A program made the position numbers and the translations under genes. Below the pieces are notes generated by a model. It did not search any database, was not told the DNA's origin, and was given only the letters and a program-made list of their open reading frames with translations. This document shows positions 47,131 to 64,000 of a stretch of DNA of 64,000 bases, in pieces (positions within the stretch are counted from its first letter, which is position 1; the number at the start of each line of letters is the position of its first letter). Source of the stretch: Climacium dendroides (Eukaryota; Streptophyta; Bryopsida; Hypnales; Climaciaceae); NCBI GenBank assembly GCA_950106755.1, contig OX467092.1:9362001-9426000 (forward strand), in the 5' to 3' direction.

Positions 47131-49390
47131 ATTTGTCTTATGTTATAGTGTCTAAATGCTACAATAATAACATTGACACTATAACACAAGACAACTAATC
47201 AAGATAATTAATTTCTTAATAGATATTATAACATATTAGATCTAAATTGTTATGGCAATAAATTCTCAATGTTATGGCAATTGATAGAGAAAATTAAGCC
47301 AATTTACATCCACCTCAAGTTGTACTGTCTAAATATTACAATGATTGATAGACAAGAGAGCAAATTTACAAATGGATATTTTGACATGATAGATTTAAGT
47401 TTTTTGGATGTTATGCCAATTGATAGAGAAGATGAAGCCAATTCCTAAGAGGATGCTCTAATTTGGTAGACATAATAGTCTAAAGTCCATTCATTTCAAG
47501 TTATTTAAACTTTGTAATGATTCATTGAAAATTTAGAGTCACTTTACTTGTGGATATTCTAATTATGAGGAATGAAAGTCCTATTTCTTATCAACTATGC
47601 AATTAGGAGTTTTTTCATCGTAATCTTACAAATTCTTTTAGATAATAGTAGCAAGTCTAAGAAAGTCCAAAATATTCTAGTATACAAATTGTGGATATCA
47701 ATGAGTTAATTTCAATTCTTCAAGGTCTAACCTAGTAAATTTCTAAAAACCATTCTTCATTTTGATGTACATGTCTTATACATCTTAAAATAAGTCTTTA
47801 TTCATTTCTTTGAACTTTTTAGATTTTTTGAGGCATGCTCAAGTAGCTTCATATATATAGATATGTCTACCTTAATCTTCAAATGTTATTTTTTGGAAGG
47901 TACATTGAAAAATGAACCTCAAAAGCTAGCTATGGCATTTAAGGGTTAACTTTTGTAGGTTCATGCATCCAAAACTAAATGTTTTTTGGTTAAGCTCAAT
48001 TATAAATTATAAATATTCATTTAGTGAATTTGATTTAAATTGATAAAATAAAGTGGATCAAGTCAATTAAATTCATTTTAGATTTCAAGTTTTGAAATAT
48101 TCCAATTTCAAGCTCTATGATTTAGGATTCAAATTATATAGAATAATTATATAATGGACTTGGTGGAGTTGCTCTTTGTAAAAAAATTAGCCTACCTAGT
48201 GCAAGGGGATATTAGAGAGGGAGTATTATTCAAGGATGTCTTAATTATTGGTGCTTGGACTTACAACCAAGCCCAAAACTCCATCAAAATCTATAACTAC
48301 ACAAGAATTCTCCCAAATAATCTAAGATAAAAATAGAATATTCGACTTTTAGGAATCAAGGCTTTGTTTAATGTTTACAGAGTGCAACCCTCTATAATCA
48401 AAGTAGTCACCAACACTACTTTGATTATTGAGCCAATAGGAGCATTATTTGTTTCTCCAATTAATAATGAAATCATTCATCAAACCTTTTAAGTCTACAA
48501 CACAACATCCTTATAGAATGAAGGTATATGTCCTTTAGCCTTTGAGCGCCCAACCCATGAACACAAGAAAGCAGGGTCCAACGATTTGCTTGCAATCAAA
48601 GTGGTGCCACTACCACGACTTTGCCATCTACGGGATATGACTATATATAATGGTAGTTGAAAGTTAGGGGATCGTGCAGGGATTGATTACAAGTGTTTTC
48701 ACCAAATGAATGAGGAGATTATATTGGTAAAATGTTTGTTGACAATAGGCGGAGGGCAATTTGGAGAGGCAGAATCCTGTTGCTAGGGCACTTAGGGATT
48801 AAGTTAGAGTTCAAGGCATATTAGTATATAAGATCAAATAATTCAAGGGTTTGAAAAATACAAAGTCCCATTTATATTTGTATGTTTGTAAGCACCAACA
48901 ATTCAAGGTCTTCACACTATTGGATAAAAGTTATTGCCAAAAAAAAAATATTAAAATAATATGTTCTAAAAGTGCCAATCCTCTTAAAATGGCTCGTATA
49001 AAAAACTAGTGAATGAATATGATTTGGTCCTTAAATGGACCTCTTTAGCTATTTATTGAATCAAGAAAAAAGTATTCTTTATTGCAAGAGCTTTGATTTC
49101 CTCAAATCCCTTTAGAAGTTGCATGTAGATGCATTTTGAGAGACCTAGAGTTACAAATAGGTACCTACAACAAATATCTTTGAAAGCTAGTTATTCACCA
49201 AGTTTCAAGAAGGGATTACTCATCCTTTCATCCAAATATAAAATCTTCAATGTTGAAAAAATCATAGCAATCAAATCACAACATTCCCTATGAAGCCTTT
49301 CAACAAGTTGGGGAACTAAATGAGGGTTTCACTACTATGACTCCCCTTCTAGGCTAAATTTTTTTCCTTTTGTGAATTCCACCCCCTCCA
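47131..49390. other. AT-rich gene desert
   Basis: Two small hairpins stand out: an imperfect pair around 'gttatagtgtc' at 47133-47190, and a perfect 12-bp stem with a 7-nt loop at 48397-48427 ('aatcaaagtagt' and its complement). No gene was recognised. Confidence 0.4.
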
Positions 49391-49945
49391 GGGGGTACAC
49401 TCTCATTTTTTTTGATATTAGCATGCAAACAAAACTTTGGACCCATGTATACTTTTTTAATTTTAAATAAAATTAAATGAAAAAATATGAATAGATTTTT
49501 CTACTTTGAAAGTTTATGTTTTGAATTTTTGATATTTTTATTTATTATTAATAATTAGTTACAAATTTTTGAAGTAAAAAGATACCCTATAGAGCTGAAA
49601 AATAACTTTTACACCCCTATATTATATAAGAAAAAATTGTTTAAAAAATGAACAAAAAATTTCTAGAAATAACTCTCTATTGAAAGTTCATTTTGAGTTG
49701 AATATTGATGCAATGGTCATCTAAATGTGTTCTCTAAAAATATTTGAGTTTAAAAAACATGCCATTTTAGTACATTTTTAACCTCTTTTAAAAATCATTC
49801 CATATTTTATTTGAGTTTGAAATTTTGAGAATAGAATCCTATAGTCATTAGTAAACAATGCTCAAAATTTGAAGTTAAAATTATAGTCTATTAGAAACCA
49901 CTTGTTTGCACGTGATCAACGAAGTTCCTATATAGTGCACCCCCC
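49391..49945. mobile_element. Non-autonomous element family 2, copy 2
   Basis: Starts GGGGGTACACT and ends AGTGCACCCCC. The interior matches 15732-16288 throughout with scattered changes and small indels. Confidence 0.6.
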
Positions 49946-50242
49946 AAATCCACCCCAAAGCAAATGTTATATGACCTTTCATAATGCCCTTTCCCACCAT
50001 GATTTCTTATATGGACAAAAGATGAATGGCACTTGCACAAGAAAACTAGTGTAAACAACAATATTTTACTTGGTGATTAGAAATAAATAATTAGAAATAA
50101 ATAAAATCCATGTTTTTCTAGAAATACATTTTGCAATTTTTTTGGAATGAACAAAAAAAAAAGAATATTGCACAACATTGAACAAAATATTCCTAAAATT
50201 TGACAAATGAAATAGTTATTTGGTAGAGAAAAATTGAACCTA

Positions 50243-50483
50243 TTAACCCTTAAACGACAAGCCGGTCACTGTGGAAATCATCTGTTTGGCTACCGTGTGA
50301 ATTGTTGGCTTAAAAAAAATGAAAAAAACACTCATTGGGAAACAAGCTATTGTAGAAGGTGTTTCCTTTTCCCACAAAATTTGGAAGATGAATAGTTGCA
50401 TTTTTGTCCTGTATGGAGAGATTTTTTTGTCATTCATCAGCCAAAAAACGTCCTCGACGTCCTTTAAGTCCTTTAAGGGTTAA
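50243..50483. mobile_element. MITE family 1, copy 3 (best preserved ends)
   Basis: About 241 bp bounded by TTAACCCTTAAA and TTTAAGGGTTAA, a perfect 12-bp terminal inverted repeat. The interior has 'ggctaccgtgtgaattgtt' and 'gatgaatagttgca' in common with the other two loci. Confidence 0.7.
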
Positions 50484-51168
50484 AAGGAAAACAAAACAAA
50501 AAAACACACATACATTTTCCCATATGAATGGAAATTGTCCATGTGTTTAATAAAATAATAAAAAAAGAAGAAGAAGATAAAACACCTTAGGACCACCGGA
50601 GGGGCCTCCCCTTCAAAACCCTTCCACAACCAATTTTGCAGACTAAGCTTTGCCCCACTAAGCCCCCTGCCGGTTTCAGTTTCCTGGGTGGCCCCAGCTC
50701 ATGAGGCCATCCGAGCACTTTCCTAAGGACCCGTCTTCCTAGACTTGCCCTTCTGAATGTTTGTCTCCGTTGCGTCGTGAAGCTTGCATTTGCATTTGCT
50801 GGTCGCCTGGACGGCTTTCCATACTTGCGAATTTCCATGAGCGCGCTTTCACAGCTTTTTCCGTGATGAGCGTATCCATTTCCCGTCGTCTCCAATTCTC
50901 CATGGCTCCATCCGTCGTTGCTTGCGGTGAAGTTCGGGTGAAAGTCTTTAGCGTTTTCTGTGTTGGGAACTGAAGATTTCGCCAATCCGAACTCTTGTTA
51001 GCCCCTCACGGGGCAAGTGTATCCGTAACTTGAGCTTCAAATCCGAGCTTGAAACTCGAGCTTAGGGTGGAGTGTGTGATTGTGTCCACTGGGAGACGCG
51101 CTCGAAATCCGCGCTCGAAACCCTAGATAGTGTTGGTGTTTTGCAGAGGAGGCGATTTGGTGGGAATC
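50484..51168 (+). promoter_or_regulatory. Promoter and 5' leader of IRE1
   Basis: From about 50580 the sequence is GC-richer and continuous with the IRE1 first exon. A minus-strand open frame at 50587-50985 lacks an ATG at its start and resembles no family I know, so I treat it as noncoding. Confidence 0.4.
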
Positions 51169-56818
<5,650 letters not shown>

Positions 56819-57379
56819 GAAGCCATTAGAGAAGAAAAATTATTTCAGAAGAAATCATCGACATTAATGCCACTTTTTGGCTATTAGGGGTATTGAGCTT
56901 CCAGTGAAGGTAAGCCGCTTTTCAACTTTCTTGAAGGAACTAGCTGATGTTCTTGTGCCCTACTTTTCCTTTGGAAATTGCCAAATGGTGATACGTCTTG
57001 AAATCTTGTCTCATTCTGCCCGTCTATTCTGCTGTGTGAAACAGATTGAAGTCGATGAGCAAGCTACTGCAGGGCGTAGTCCGTCTCGGGCAATCTTAGC
57101 AATCTTAGCGTTAGCCCTCAGTGCTACGTAAGTTCGAACCTGATCTGCTTTGTGGTTATATTTGTGGGTTTGATGTTGGATACCTTTAGTCAGTAAACAC
57201 ACAGAATGATATCGCTTTGGAACTATTCACACGCTGATATAGAAGTGAAAGCACACCAGCAGATGCTGCCTTGTCTTGTGCTTACGGTCTACCAGTGCAT
57301 TAACGGACTTGATGTTTTTTTCGCAGAAATGAGCAGTTGAAGCTCTGATCCGCTACCACTTGAACAACATTGACATATT
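56819..57379 (+). other. IRE1 3' flank with splice-like exons
   Basis: After the stop, donor and acceptor consensus sites bound short segments: 56887-56909, 57045-57127 and an exon starting at 57327. The 57045-57127 segment is open and reads IEVDEQATAGRSPSRAIL, then stops in the next exon. These may be introns in the IRE1 3' UTR or exons of a separate transcript. Confidence 0.35.
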
Positions 57380-57730
57380 ATGTTCAAAGCATATGAATCG
57401 CGCTTAAAAGCAATGTCGATTCCATCAACGGTCAGTTCTTATTTGTATCATATTTAGCAAGCATAGATAGGCTTTACAAATTGATACAGGAAATTGCGTT
57501 GGCACTCCTTGTGCGACTTCCAATAATCGAGCTGGTCTGCACATTTACATTCGATAGTTACATCCAGGTCACTGTTCAATACTGATTTCGGATAGATGCC
57601 AGTTTTCAATTTCTTAACTAGAACAGGAGCGAAACAAGACTTGCCATGAGCTTATGCATGAAAATATGGATGTTGCCTTTCGTATCTTTGGATACGAGGG
57701 TCGTTTGTACAGTACTGGCCTACCTACTAG
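57380..57730 (+). CDS. Possible small spliced gene downstream of IRE1 (partial model)
   Basis: An ATG at 57380 opens a frame through exon-like segments 57380-57430, 57490-57567 and 57627-57730, all with GT/AG borders and the first two joins in phase 0. The 78 residues begin MFKAYESRLKAMSIPST and include a hydrophobic run (ALLVRLPIIELV). A phase-2 donor at 57731 could join an acceptor before 57820, continuing with MDQKFRPVVGSRQ. I do not recognise the product. It could equally be noncoding 3' UTR of IRE1 that happens to stay open. Confidence 0.25.
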
Positions 57731-58519
57731 GTAAATTATTTCTCAACCACAAATCCCATTTTTTAATCATGTGTTCAGATTATCCTAACTGCTCATGATA
57801 TCTCGAAGAGAGGATCAGTATGGATCAGAAATTCCGGCCTGTAGTCGGTTCAAGGCAGGTGTATTGTCGGTTCATTTCAGTGAACATTATCCTCTACCTT
57901 ATCTACAGAGAACAAAAATGCACATAAAACTCACCCGAGTGCAATGTAACCAGAAACCCTTTCAATGAGAAATTCTAGAGTAACAATATTCTCTTTGGAT
58001 ACCCGCCTCTGGTTCATTCTCCCATGATGTACAGTACAGTATAAGGTACACCAAAATTATCATATTTGTAAGTGACACCAATAGTCCAAAGTCACATTAG
58101 CAGTGGAGACCTGTAATTCTGTATTAAACTAATTTCCGATTAAACCTCCTTTGTATGTCACTAACTTTGCAGGATATACTAATTTGGACCCTCGCTACTA
58201 GCAACAGGATAAATCAGTGTAGTACTTTGCAGAAAGAACTTTGCAGAAGAATCACGTTTTACCCAGTTTGGCAACCAAGCTTACACTGTATAGTAGAAAT
58301 CGCGAGGTCTACAAACGCAAAGCAGGAACGCCGGAGATGTGACCTAAAGAAACTTTATTGTGACGCAGAAGGAATCATCTGCATATTGGAACAAAATTCA
58401 CAATTTCTACTCGACTAAACCTCACATACAGCTCCGAATGTAGGTGTGTTTGCATCCTACATGACGAACTTATTAACTATTTCACGGTGTTGATACATGC
58501 TAGGCACCACTGAGGAAGC
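57731..58519. other. Intergenic DNA between IRE1 and HSP20 copy 2
   Basis: The right end, from about 58350 ('gcagaaggaatcatctgca'), is a diverged copy of 40330-40500, the 3' flank of HSP20 copy 1. Nothing else is recognised. Confidence 0.4.
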
Positions 58520-59214
58520 CTACTCAGTGGAGGTCGAAGGATTAGTATCCACTACCACTGCACCATCACTAACATCAATTTTACGAGCCTCGGGTGACTT
58601 CGTCTGTCGCTTCGGTACAGTGACTGTCAGAGTCTCGTTGATAACCTCCGCTTTGATCTGCTCCACGTCTGAGGTCTCTGGCAGCTTGAACTTCCGCATG
58701 AAACTGCAGCTACTGCTCGGTGTCTGCTCTTGCGGTTGGGAAGTGGAAGCAGCGGCAGCGTCTCCCTCCTTGGCGGCTTCTTCTTTGGGCTGGTGACTGT
58801 GACTGATGTAAAGAATTCGGTCGTCTTCAATCTGGATGTGCAAATCCTCCTTCTTCAATCCTGTATGTGGATCATGAATTAGCCGTAGTTAGTCCATGCT
58901 GCAAACAAGTTCTTTCCATGCAAGCAGACGAGTTCAATTCGAAAAGCTTAACTAAGTGGAATGAAAAAAGGGATGGAGAGTTAAGTACCTGGCAGACGAA
59001 GCGTGAAGACATGTGCCTCTGGGGTCTCAGCCCATTGCACTACACGAGCACTGGCGGTTGCAGAAGAGCGCTCCACCGGTGCACAAGATTGCCTTTGCCA
59101 TGGCACTTTGACGATGACTAAATCTGTGAATAATGAAGGACTGGCGAAGCCGAACCTCGGTGTACTACGCCGTCCGCATCCTCGCCCAAACCACGGTGAC
59201 AAAACAAGAGCCAT
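58520..59214 (-). CDS. Small heat-shock protein (HSP20), copy 2
   Basis: This is the 188-residue twin of the gene at 40509-41203, with exons 59214-58989 and 58860-58520. The 128-bp intron is identical. Predicted protein changes are confined to the C-terminal part: Thr to Ser in the TKTPEA segment, and a different tail (NPSTSTE against NSSTSQA). Changes in exon 1 are synonymous. Same LRLPGLKKEDLHIQ junction, alpha-crystallin core and KIDVSDG element, so the same chaperone function is expected. The promoter keeps the TATA box but not the perfect heat-shock element of copy 1, so its induction may differ. Confidence 0.9.
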
Positions 59215-59394
59215 ATTTATGCTATCAACTGAGCAACACTAACCAATGAGAGGTCGGTCCTTCCAGAGAAAAGGGAGAATTCCAGCACCGAAAGCTCGAT
59301 GAAAACCACTTGGAAAGCTTCAATTTCTCGATTTGCAGATGCAGGGTAGAAGATTTGAAGATGTATGATATGAACTTGAAGGAGCTCAGTGATC

Positions 59395-59402
59395 TATTTA
59401 TA
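59395..59402 (-). promoter_or_regulatory. TATA box of HSP20 copy 2
   Basis: TATAAATA on the minus strand at the same distance from the ATG as in copy 1. Beyond it the two promoters diverge quickly; only fragments of GAA/TTC repeats remain near 59460-59525. Confidence 0.7.
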
Positions 59403-59982
59403 CAAATTGGCAGAGACCAAACGTGGAAGTCAAGTAGAATTGAGGAACAGTGCGGAACGATCTGGAAGAGTCTGGATTCCTTGAGATGGTTCTTATCCAA
59501 TTGAGCTTCCTGAGAGATTTCCAAACAGAGTGCTCCTGTCTGTTCTCTTATGCTCGTTTTTGTTGAGTGAAGGATGGTTATCGAAGGAAAAGCCGAGGGA
59601 AGGAGCGTATCTGGCGTATCCCTGTTTCGCACCTCCATTTCGGACACCGACCAGTGAATAATTAGGTGGAGTGAGGAGCACGGCTTCAAGATCCCTCCGC
59701 AAGCTACCAGATTCTTCTGCAAACTGCCAGATCCTTCTGCAAACGACCAGATCTTCTTGCTGCTACTCCCTGAAGCAATCTATTTTTATAAAGAGTGAGG
59801 ATTGAGTCCATAACCAACTTGAGATTCAGAAGTCCAAATGAAGTGTTAAGCAAATTCGACAATTGAAAACGAAAAATATCGATCTGTTTCAACCTCAGTC
59901 GCAACAAATCGCTATCGAAGACCAATTGCGTTCAATTCTTCAGTAGAAGAAGTGCAGTGACTAAACTGTTTCGACTCAAGGA

Positions 59983-59991
59983 TTTAGGGTT
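59983..59991. promoter_or_regulatory. Telo-box-like motif upstream of ubiquitin-eS31
   Basis: TTTAGGGTT, the complement of the AACCCTAAA telo-box common in plant ribosomal-protein promoters, lies about 225 bp before the ATG. A second TTAGGGTT occurs in the first intron near 60316. Confidence 0.5.
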
Positions 59992-60213
59992 GAGCTCGCC
60001 CCTCGGTGTGAAACCGTAACGGTCTTTGACGAAATTGGACGATATTTCGCTTACAGTATGCGTCCAAGTTGTGGATGTGGATGATAATCGTTGACCTAAT
60101 TCCTGGACAACCTCGTGGTTTTCATAGCGGCGCGGTCTCCTGTGTAGATCCTTTCCGACCAGCACTTCGGTGACGACGCAATTTTTTTGCTGAGCTTGAG
60201 TGCGGCCTTCAAG

Positions 60214-60990
<777 letters not shown>

Positions 60991-61540
60991 TAAGAGTACC
61001 GCTTGCTTCTAGGGTTGAGAGCTCGTATGTGCAGGTGCTAGCCGAGGCAGTGTATGTGAGAATCTTATTAGTTGTTTCAAAACTTTTCTGTGGAACGAAG
61101 AAGAATTTTCTTACGTTAAACGTCACCTGTGGTTATTCATTGCTTTGGCTTTGTGTGTGCTTTCTCCTCTATTTCTGTTACAGTCGTACTTCGATCTCGG
61201 AATCTTTGTTTTGGTCTGTTACTCTCGGAGCTAGTCGATTATTTTCTCCTTATCATTGCAAAAGCCATGCAGAAGATGCTATTAGCAATTCTCATGTGAA
61301 AATCAAAACCCTAATATGCCTGATATGATCGACCTTCGGCGCATAGTAGAGAACCGCTTTGGGGCTTGAGTATTTTCCTCTAGGTTTGAGGTCGTGTGTG
61401 CTGGTGTCAATCGAGGTAGTGACTGTGAAAATCCTATCGTTTTCTCAAGACTTCTCTGTGAAACAAAGGAGAAAATCTTGCTAAGCTGCGGTAATTCTTG
61501 TCATATCTCATTGTTGGCTTTTGTGTGTGTACTCATGTAC
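60991..61540 (+). repeat. Tandemly duplicated 3' UTR of ubiquitin-eS31
   Basis: The sequence from the stop codon onward (60985: 'gtagtaagagtaccgctt', 'ctagggttgag', 'gtgagaatctta', 'cttttctgtggaac') recurs, diverged, at about 61341-61540 ('agtagagaaccgcttt', 'ctaggtttgag', 'gtgaaaatccta', 'cttctctgtgaaac'). The period is about 355-365 bp. No second coding region lies between them. Confidence 0.6.
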
Positions 61541-63789
61541 GGAGCATTTTGCATCACAATGTTAATTCGAACAAGGAATCTTTGCTTAGTGACTGTATCA
61601 AGAGTGGCTGTATCAAGAGCTCTAATTTGCCTTGTATGTTCAAATGTAGATTTCTCCTCATGTCGCTAGCCTAAACCTCTCAACTAGTTATGCGACTCAA
61701 CTTGTAATTGCCAATTCATGATACTCCCAAGAGTTGTTACTGTACTTGGAATACCAGTGGAAAAGCAATTTGGATGTGAAAACCCAATACTTCTGCTACT
61801 CATCATAATCTGTCAAATTCGGTGCTTGTGTTTTTACTTGGCTTCAACGCTTCTCTGTGCTAGACCTTTAGTGCCCTTCAGATCATGTAGAAATGCTCAG
61901 GTTGCCACATCTTGAGTAGGGAGTGCTTAGCGAAGAGTGCATGCTTTGGTATCTAAATTGTCTAAAGAATCCAGAAGTGTAGTGCATTGACACAGATTTA
62001 AAATTCTACTGAAACCACTGTCAAATATTTGAGGTAGCAATTTTGTTACACTGGAAGGGTAGGGTACGCTCGGCCCCTCTCTGGTGAACTTTTTTTCCGA
62101 AAAAATAAAGTTTAGTAATTTTTTTTTGAATATATTCTTTATTTCACCATATAAAACTTTTGGTTTTTGAAAAGTAATTTCCATAAAATTTTGGGATCTA
62201 TTTTTAGCATTATTTTACACCAAACCTGCCCTACAACAATATTTGAGTGCACAACGTCACTATAGTTTGAAGAAAAGTCTTCAATGATGTCTTCATGTGA
62301 TAAAGTCCAGAATTATTGTGAATATCCCTTTCTATCCTCATAACATTATACAACTATACAAAATACTGAAATTAGGTTGCCTTAACAATTACACAAAATA
62401 TTGAAATTAGGATGCCTCAACGGTTAAGTTGCTTTACATCAAGAAAGTTACTTTACAAACCATCAAAGTCAAATATTTTTAAAAATATTTTCATTTGTAC
62501 ACTTGGAGGTTCATAAATCCCAATTACAACAATACCTAATTAAAAAGTTATACAATAACTAAAAATATTTATATAGTGTCAAATGTTGAGAAATTTAGTA
62601 TGTGGCAACCTAATTTCACTATTTTACTAAAGAAAAGGAGAAGAAAATTTTATATAGACTTTGACAACAATTTAAATTTCAGCAACTAGATCATCAAGAT
62701 TAAAGGAATAAATTTTTTGTAAATCTTGAAACTCTAATTGGAAGGAGAGATAGGAAGTTAGTTGCTCGTTAGACGATGATGATTAGGTACATGTGACATG
62801 TCATATCAACAAAATCAACTACAAACCTTAATCCCCAAATGTCCAAAGCCATTTTAGTTAAGCTTCAAGGAATTTTCTCTAAATTGAACAAAAAGCCAAC
62901 ATTTTGATAAGTTGTATCAATTTTTTTGGAATAGTAACAGTACAAATTCAAACTAGACATGTTAGAGATCACATAGGAAAAGAAAACACAACAATATCAC
63001 TTATGAATTGAAAGATTATAATGTTTGATTATGAGGGTGTTAAAACTACAAAAGTGATTTGAAGTCTTTTTAGTCCTCTTTTCACACGTCAAATCTAAAA
63101 AATTGGTCACCAAAAATGTGCAAAGGATAAAGGGTTTAACATGCATTACTCCAATCAAGTTTATGGCTTCTCAAAATCTACTCTACAATTTTTTTTTAAA
63201 TGAATTTCTAATGTGATTTTTTCTCCCAAGAGCTCTCAACACTAGGGAAAGTCAAGATTGCAATGGACACCCTTGCACAAAATCTTGAATAGAAAAGTCA
63301 TAATCAATTATTTTCAGAATCGGATTTTTGATGCTAAAACTAGACTTCTAAAAGAATTTTTCAAAAAATACAAACTACTAAAAATAGCAACCGGATTAGA
63401 TTTTATTTAACCTCAAAGTATTATTGACACCAAAATTTGATCCCTCAAGCATTTAGGGGTTAAGGACTCACAAAGACACCTCAAGCTCATGTTGAAAAAA
63501 GTATTGCTGTGGGCTTTTGATGTGCAATCTTTGAATAATAAAATCAATGAAATCAGCTCTTGTTTCAGGCCCACCCACCCAGAAATGGACCTCACCCCTT
63601 TTTCTTTTTCCATGTACCATATTTTAGAAGTACCTATACTCGATATCAGGCAATCGGTAGTCGGTAATATGGGCGGTTGGAATTGTTCTTCAAATTGGGT
63701 ACACCTGCGTTTTTTTAACGTCAATAATGAATGTGTTTCAACTCTACCTTGAATTGTCGGTATAGACCTATGCTGCGCGTCCTGTACAG
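61541..63789. other. AT-rich intergenic DNA
   Basis: A 35-bp tandem duplication ('acaaaata.tgaaattagg') lies at 62358-62427. A possible weak inverted pair has GTAGGG ends near 62050 and 62230. No gene was recognised. Confidence 0.4.
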
Positions 63790-64000
63790 ACTAAGAGCAT
63801 CCCCACCAGTGAGTTCCGTATTCTTAAAGCTTTAGGGAGAGGACCTCATGTGCAGATAGAGATACAGAAATTTCACCGCACCAACCTTTATCCAAAACTT
63901 GTATCTCTAAAATATACAGATTTCTGTAAAACTCTTCTCCAGTTCTGTATCCAGAGGCTCATATGGAGAACTCGCGAGGTCTCATCCGTATTTGATGTTC
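63790..64000. mobile_element. Possible transposon terminus, cut by window end
   Basis: 'agagcatccccaccagtg' resembles the GAGCATCTCCAA-type ends of plant PIF/Harbinger MITEs. The following sequence has self-complementary pieces around 'agatagagatacag' and 'gtatctctaaaa'. The element would extend past the window. Confidence 0.3.

Noticed and set aside
50587..50985. 132-codon minus-strand open frame upstream of IRE1
   Set aside because: It begins with TTG and has no ATG in its first half. It lies in the IRE1 leader and resembles no known family.

Overview
This is eukaryotic nuclear DNA, almost certainly from a land plant. The genes carry GT/AG introns and long AT-rich intergenic stretches, and the proteins are plant types: a GT-1/GT-4 trihelix transcription factor, an IRE1 with the plant DMG motif, class I-like small heat-shock proteins, a ubiquitin-eS31 fusion, BTB/POZ proteins of the At3g05675/At1g63850 style, and an F-box relic resembling moss F-box proteins. 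A non-seed plant, perhaps a moss, is my best guess; the sequence alone does not prove it. Layout: 0-15 kb holds three paralogous single-coding-exon BTB/POZ genes. One is on the minus strand at 0.4-1.6 kb. Two are tandem plus-strand copies at 9.5 and 14.1 kb that share about 1 kb of leader. Between them lie AT-rich repeats, including a large foldback-type element. 15.3-18.7 kb is repeat-rich and contains small inverted-repeat transposons. 20.0-28.3 kb is one 15-exon gene for a roughly 1,989-residue, Ser-rich and coiled-coil protein that I do not recognise. 29.4-30.4 kb is a decayed F-box gene. 30.5-35 kb is repeat-rich. About 35.7-39.9 kb encodes a GT-1-like trihelix factor whose splice phases all agree. 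Two near-identical HSP20 genes (40.5-41.2 and 58.5-59.2 kb, both minus strand, about 99% identical including the intron) lie on either side of the gene desert and IRE1. 42-50.5 kb is a gene desert with a non-autonomous CACTA transposon (3-bp target duplication), a roughly 10-unit tandem array and a short retroposon-like insertion. 51.2-56.8 kb encodes a complete 928-residue IRE1, followed by a run of unexplained splice-like exons. 60.2-61.0 kb encodes ubiquitin-eS31, and AT-rich DNA runs to the end. Biologically the window mixes stress genes (IRE1 and two small heat-shock genes), housekeeping translation (ubiquitin-eS31) and a transcription factor with a locally expanding BTB family; unlike a bacterial operon, there is no sign of coordinated transcription. 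The most unusual items are the unrecognised coiled-coil gene built from phase-0 exons with an internal exon repeat, the homogenised HSP20 pair with diverged heat-shock promoter elements, the stop-loss in one BTB copy, the long hairpin inside a GT-1 intron, and the nested inverted-repeat elements. All exon coordinates were read by eye from splice consensus and phase; no alignment or search was run.
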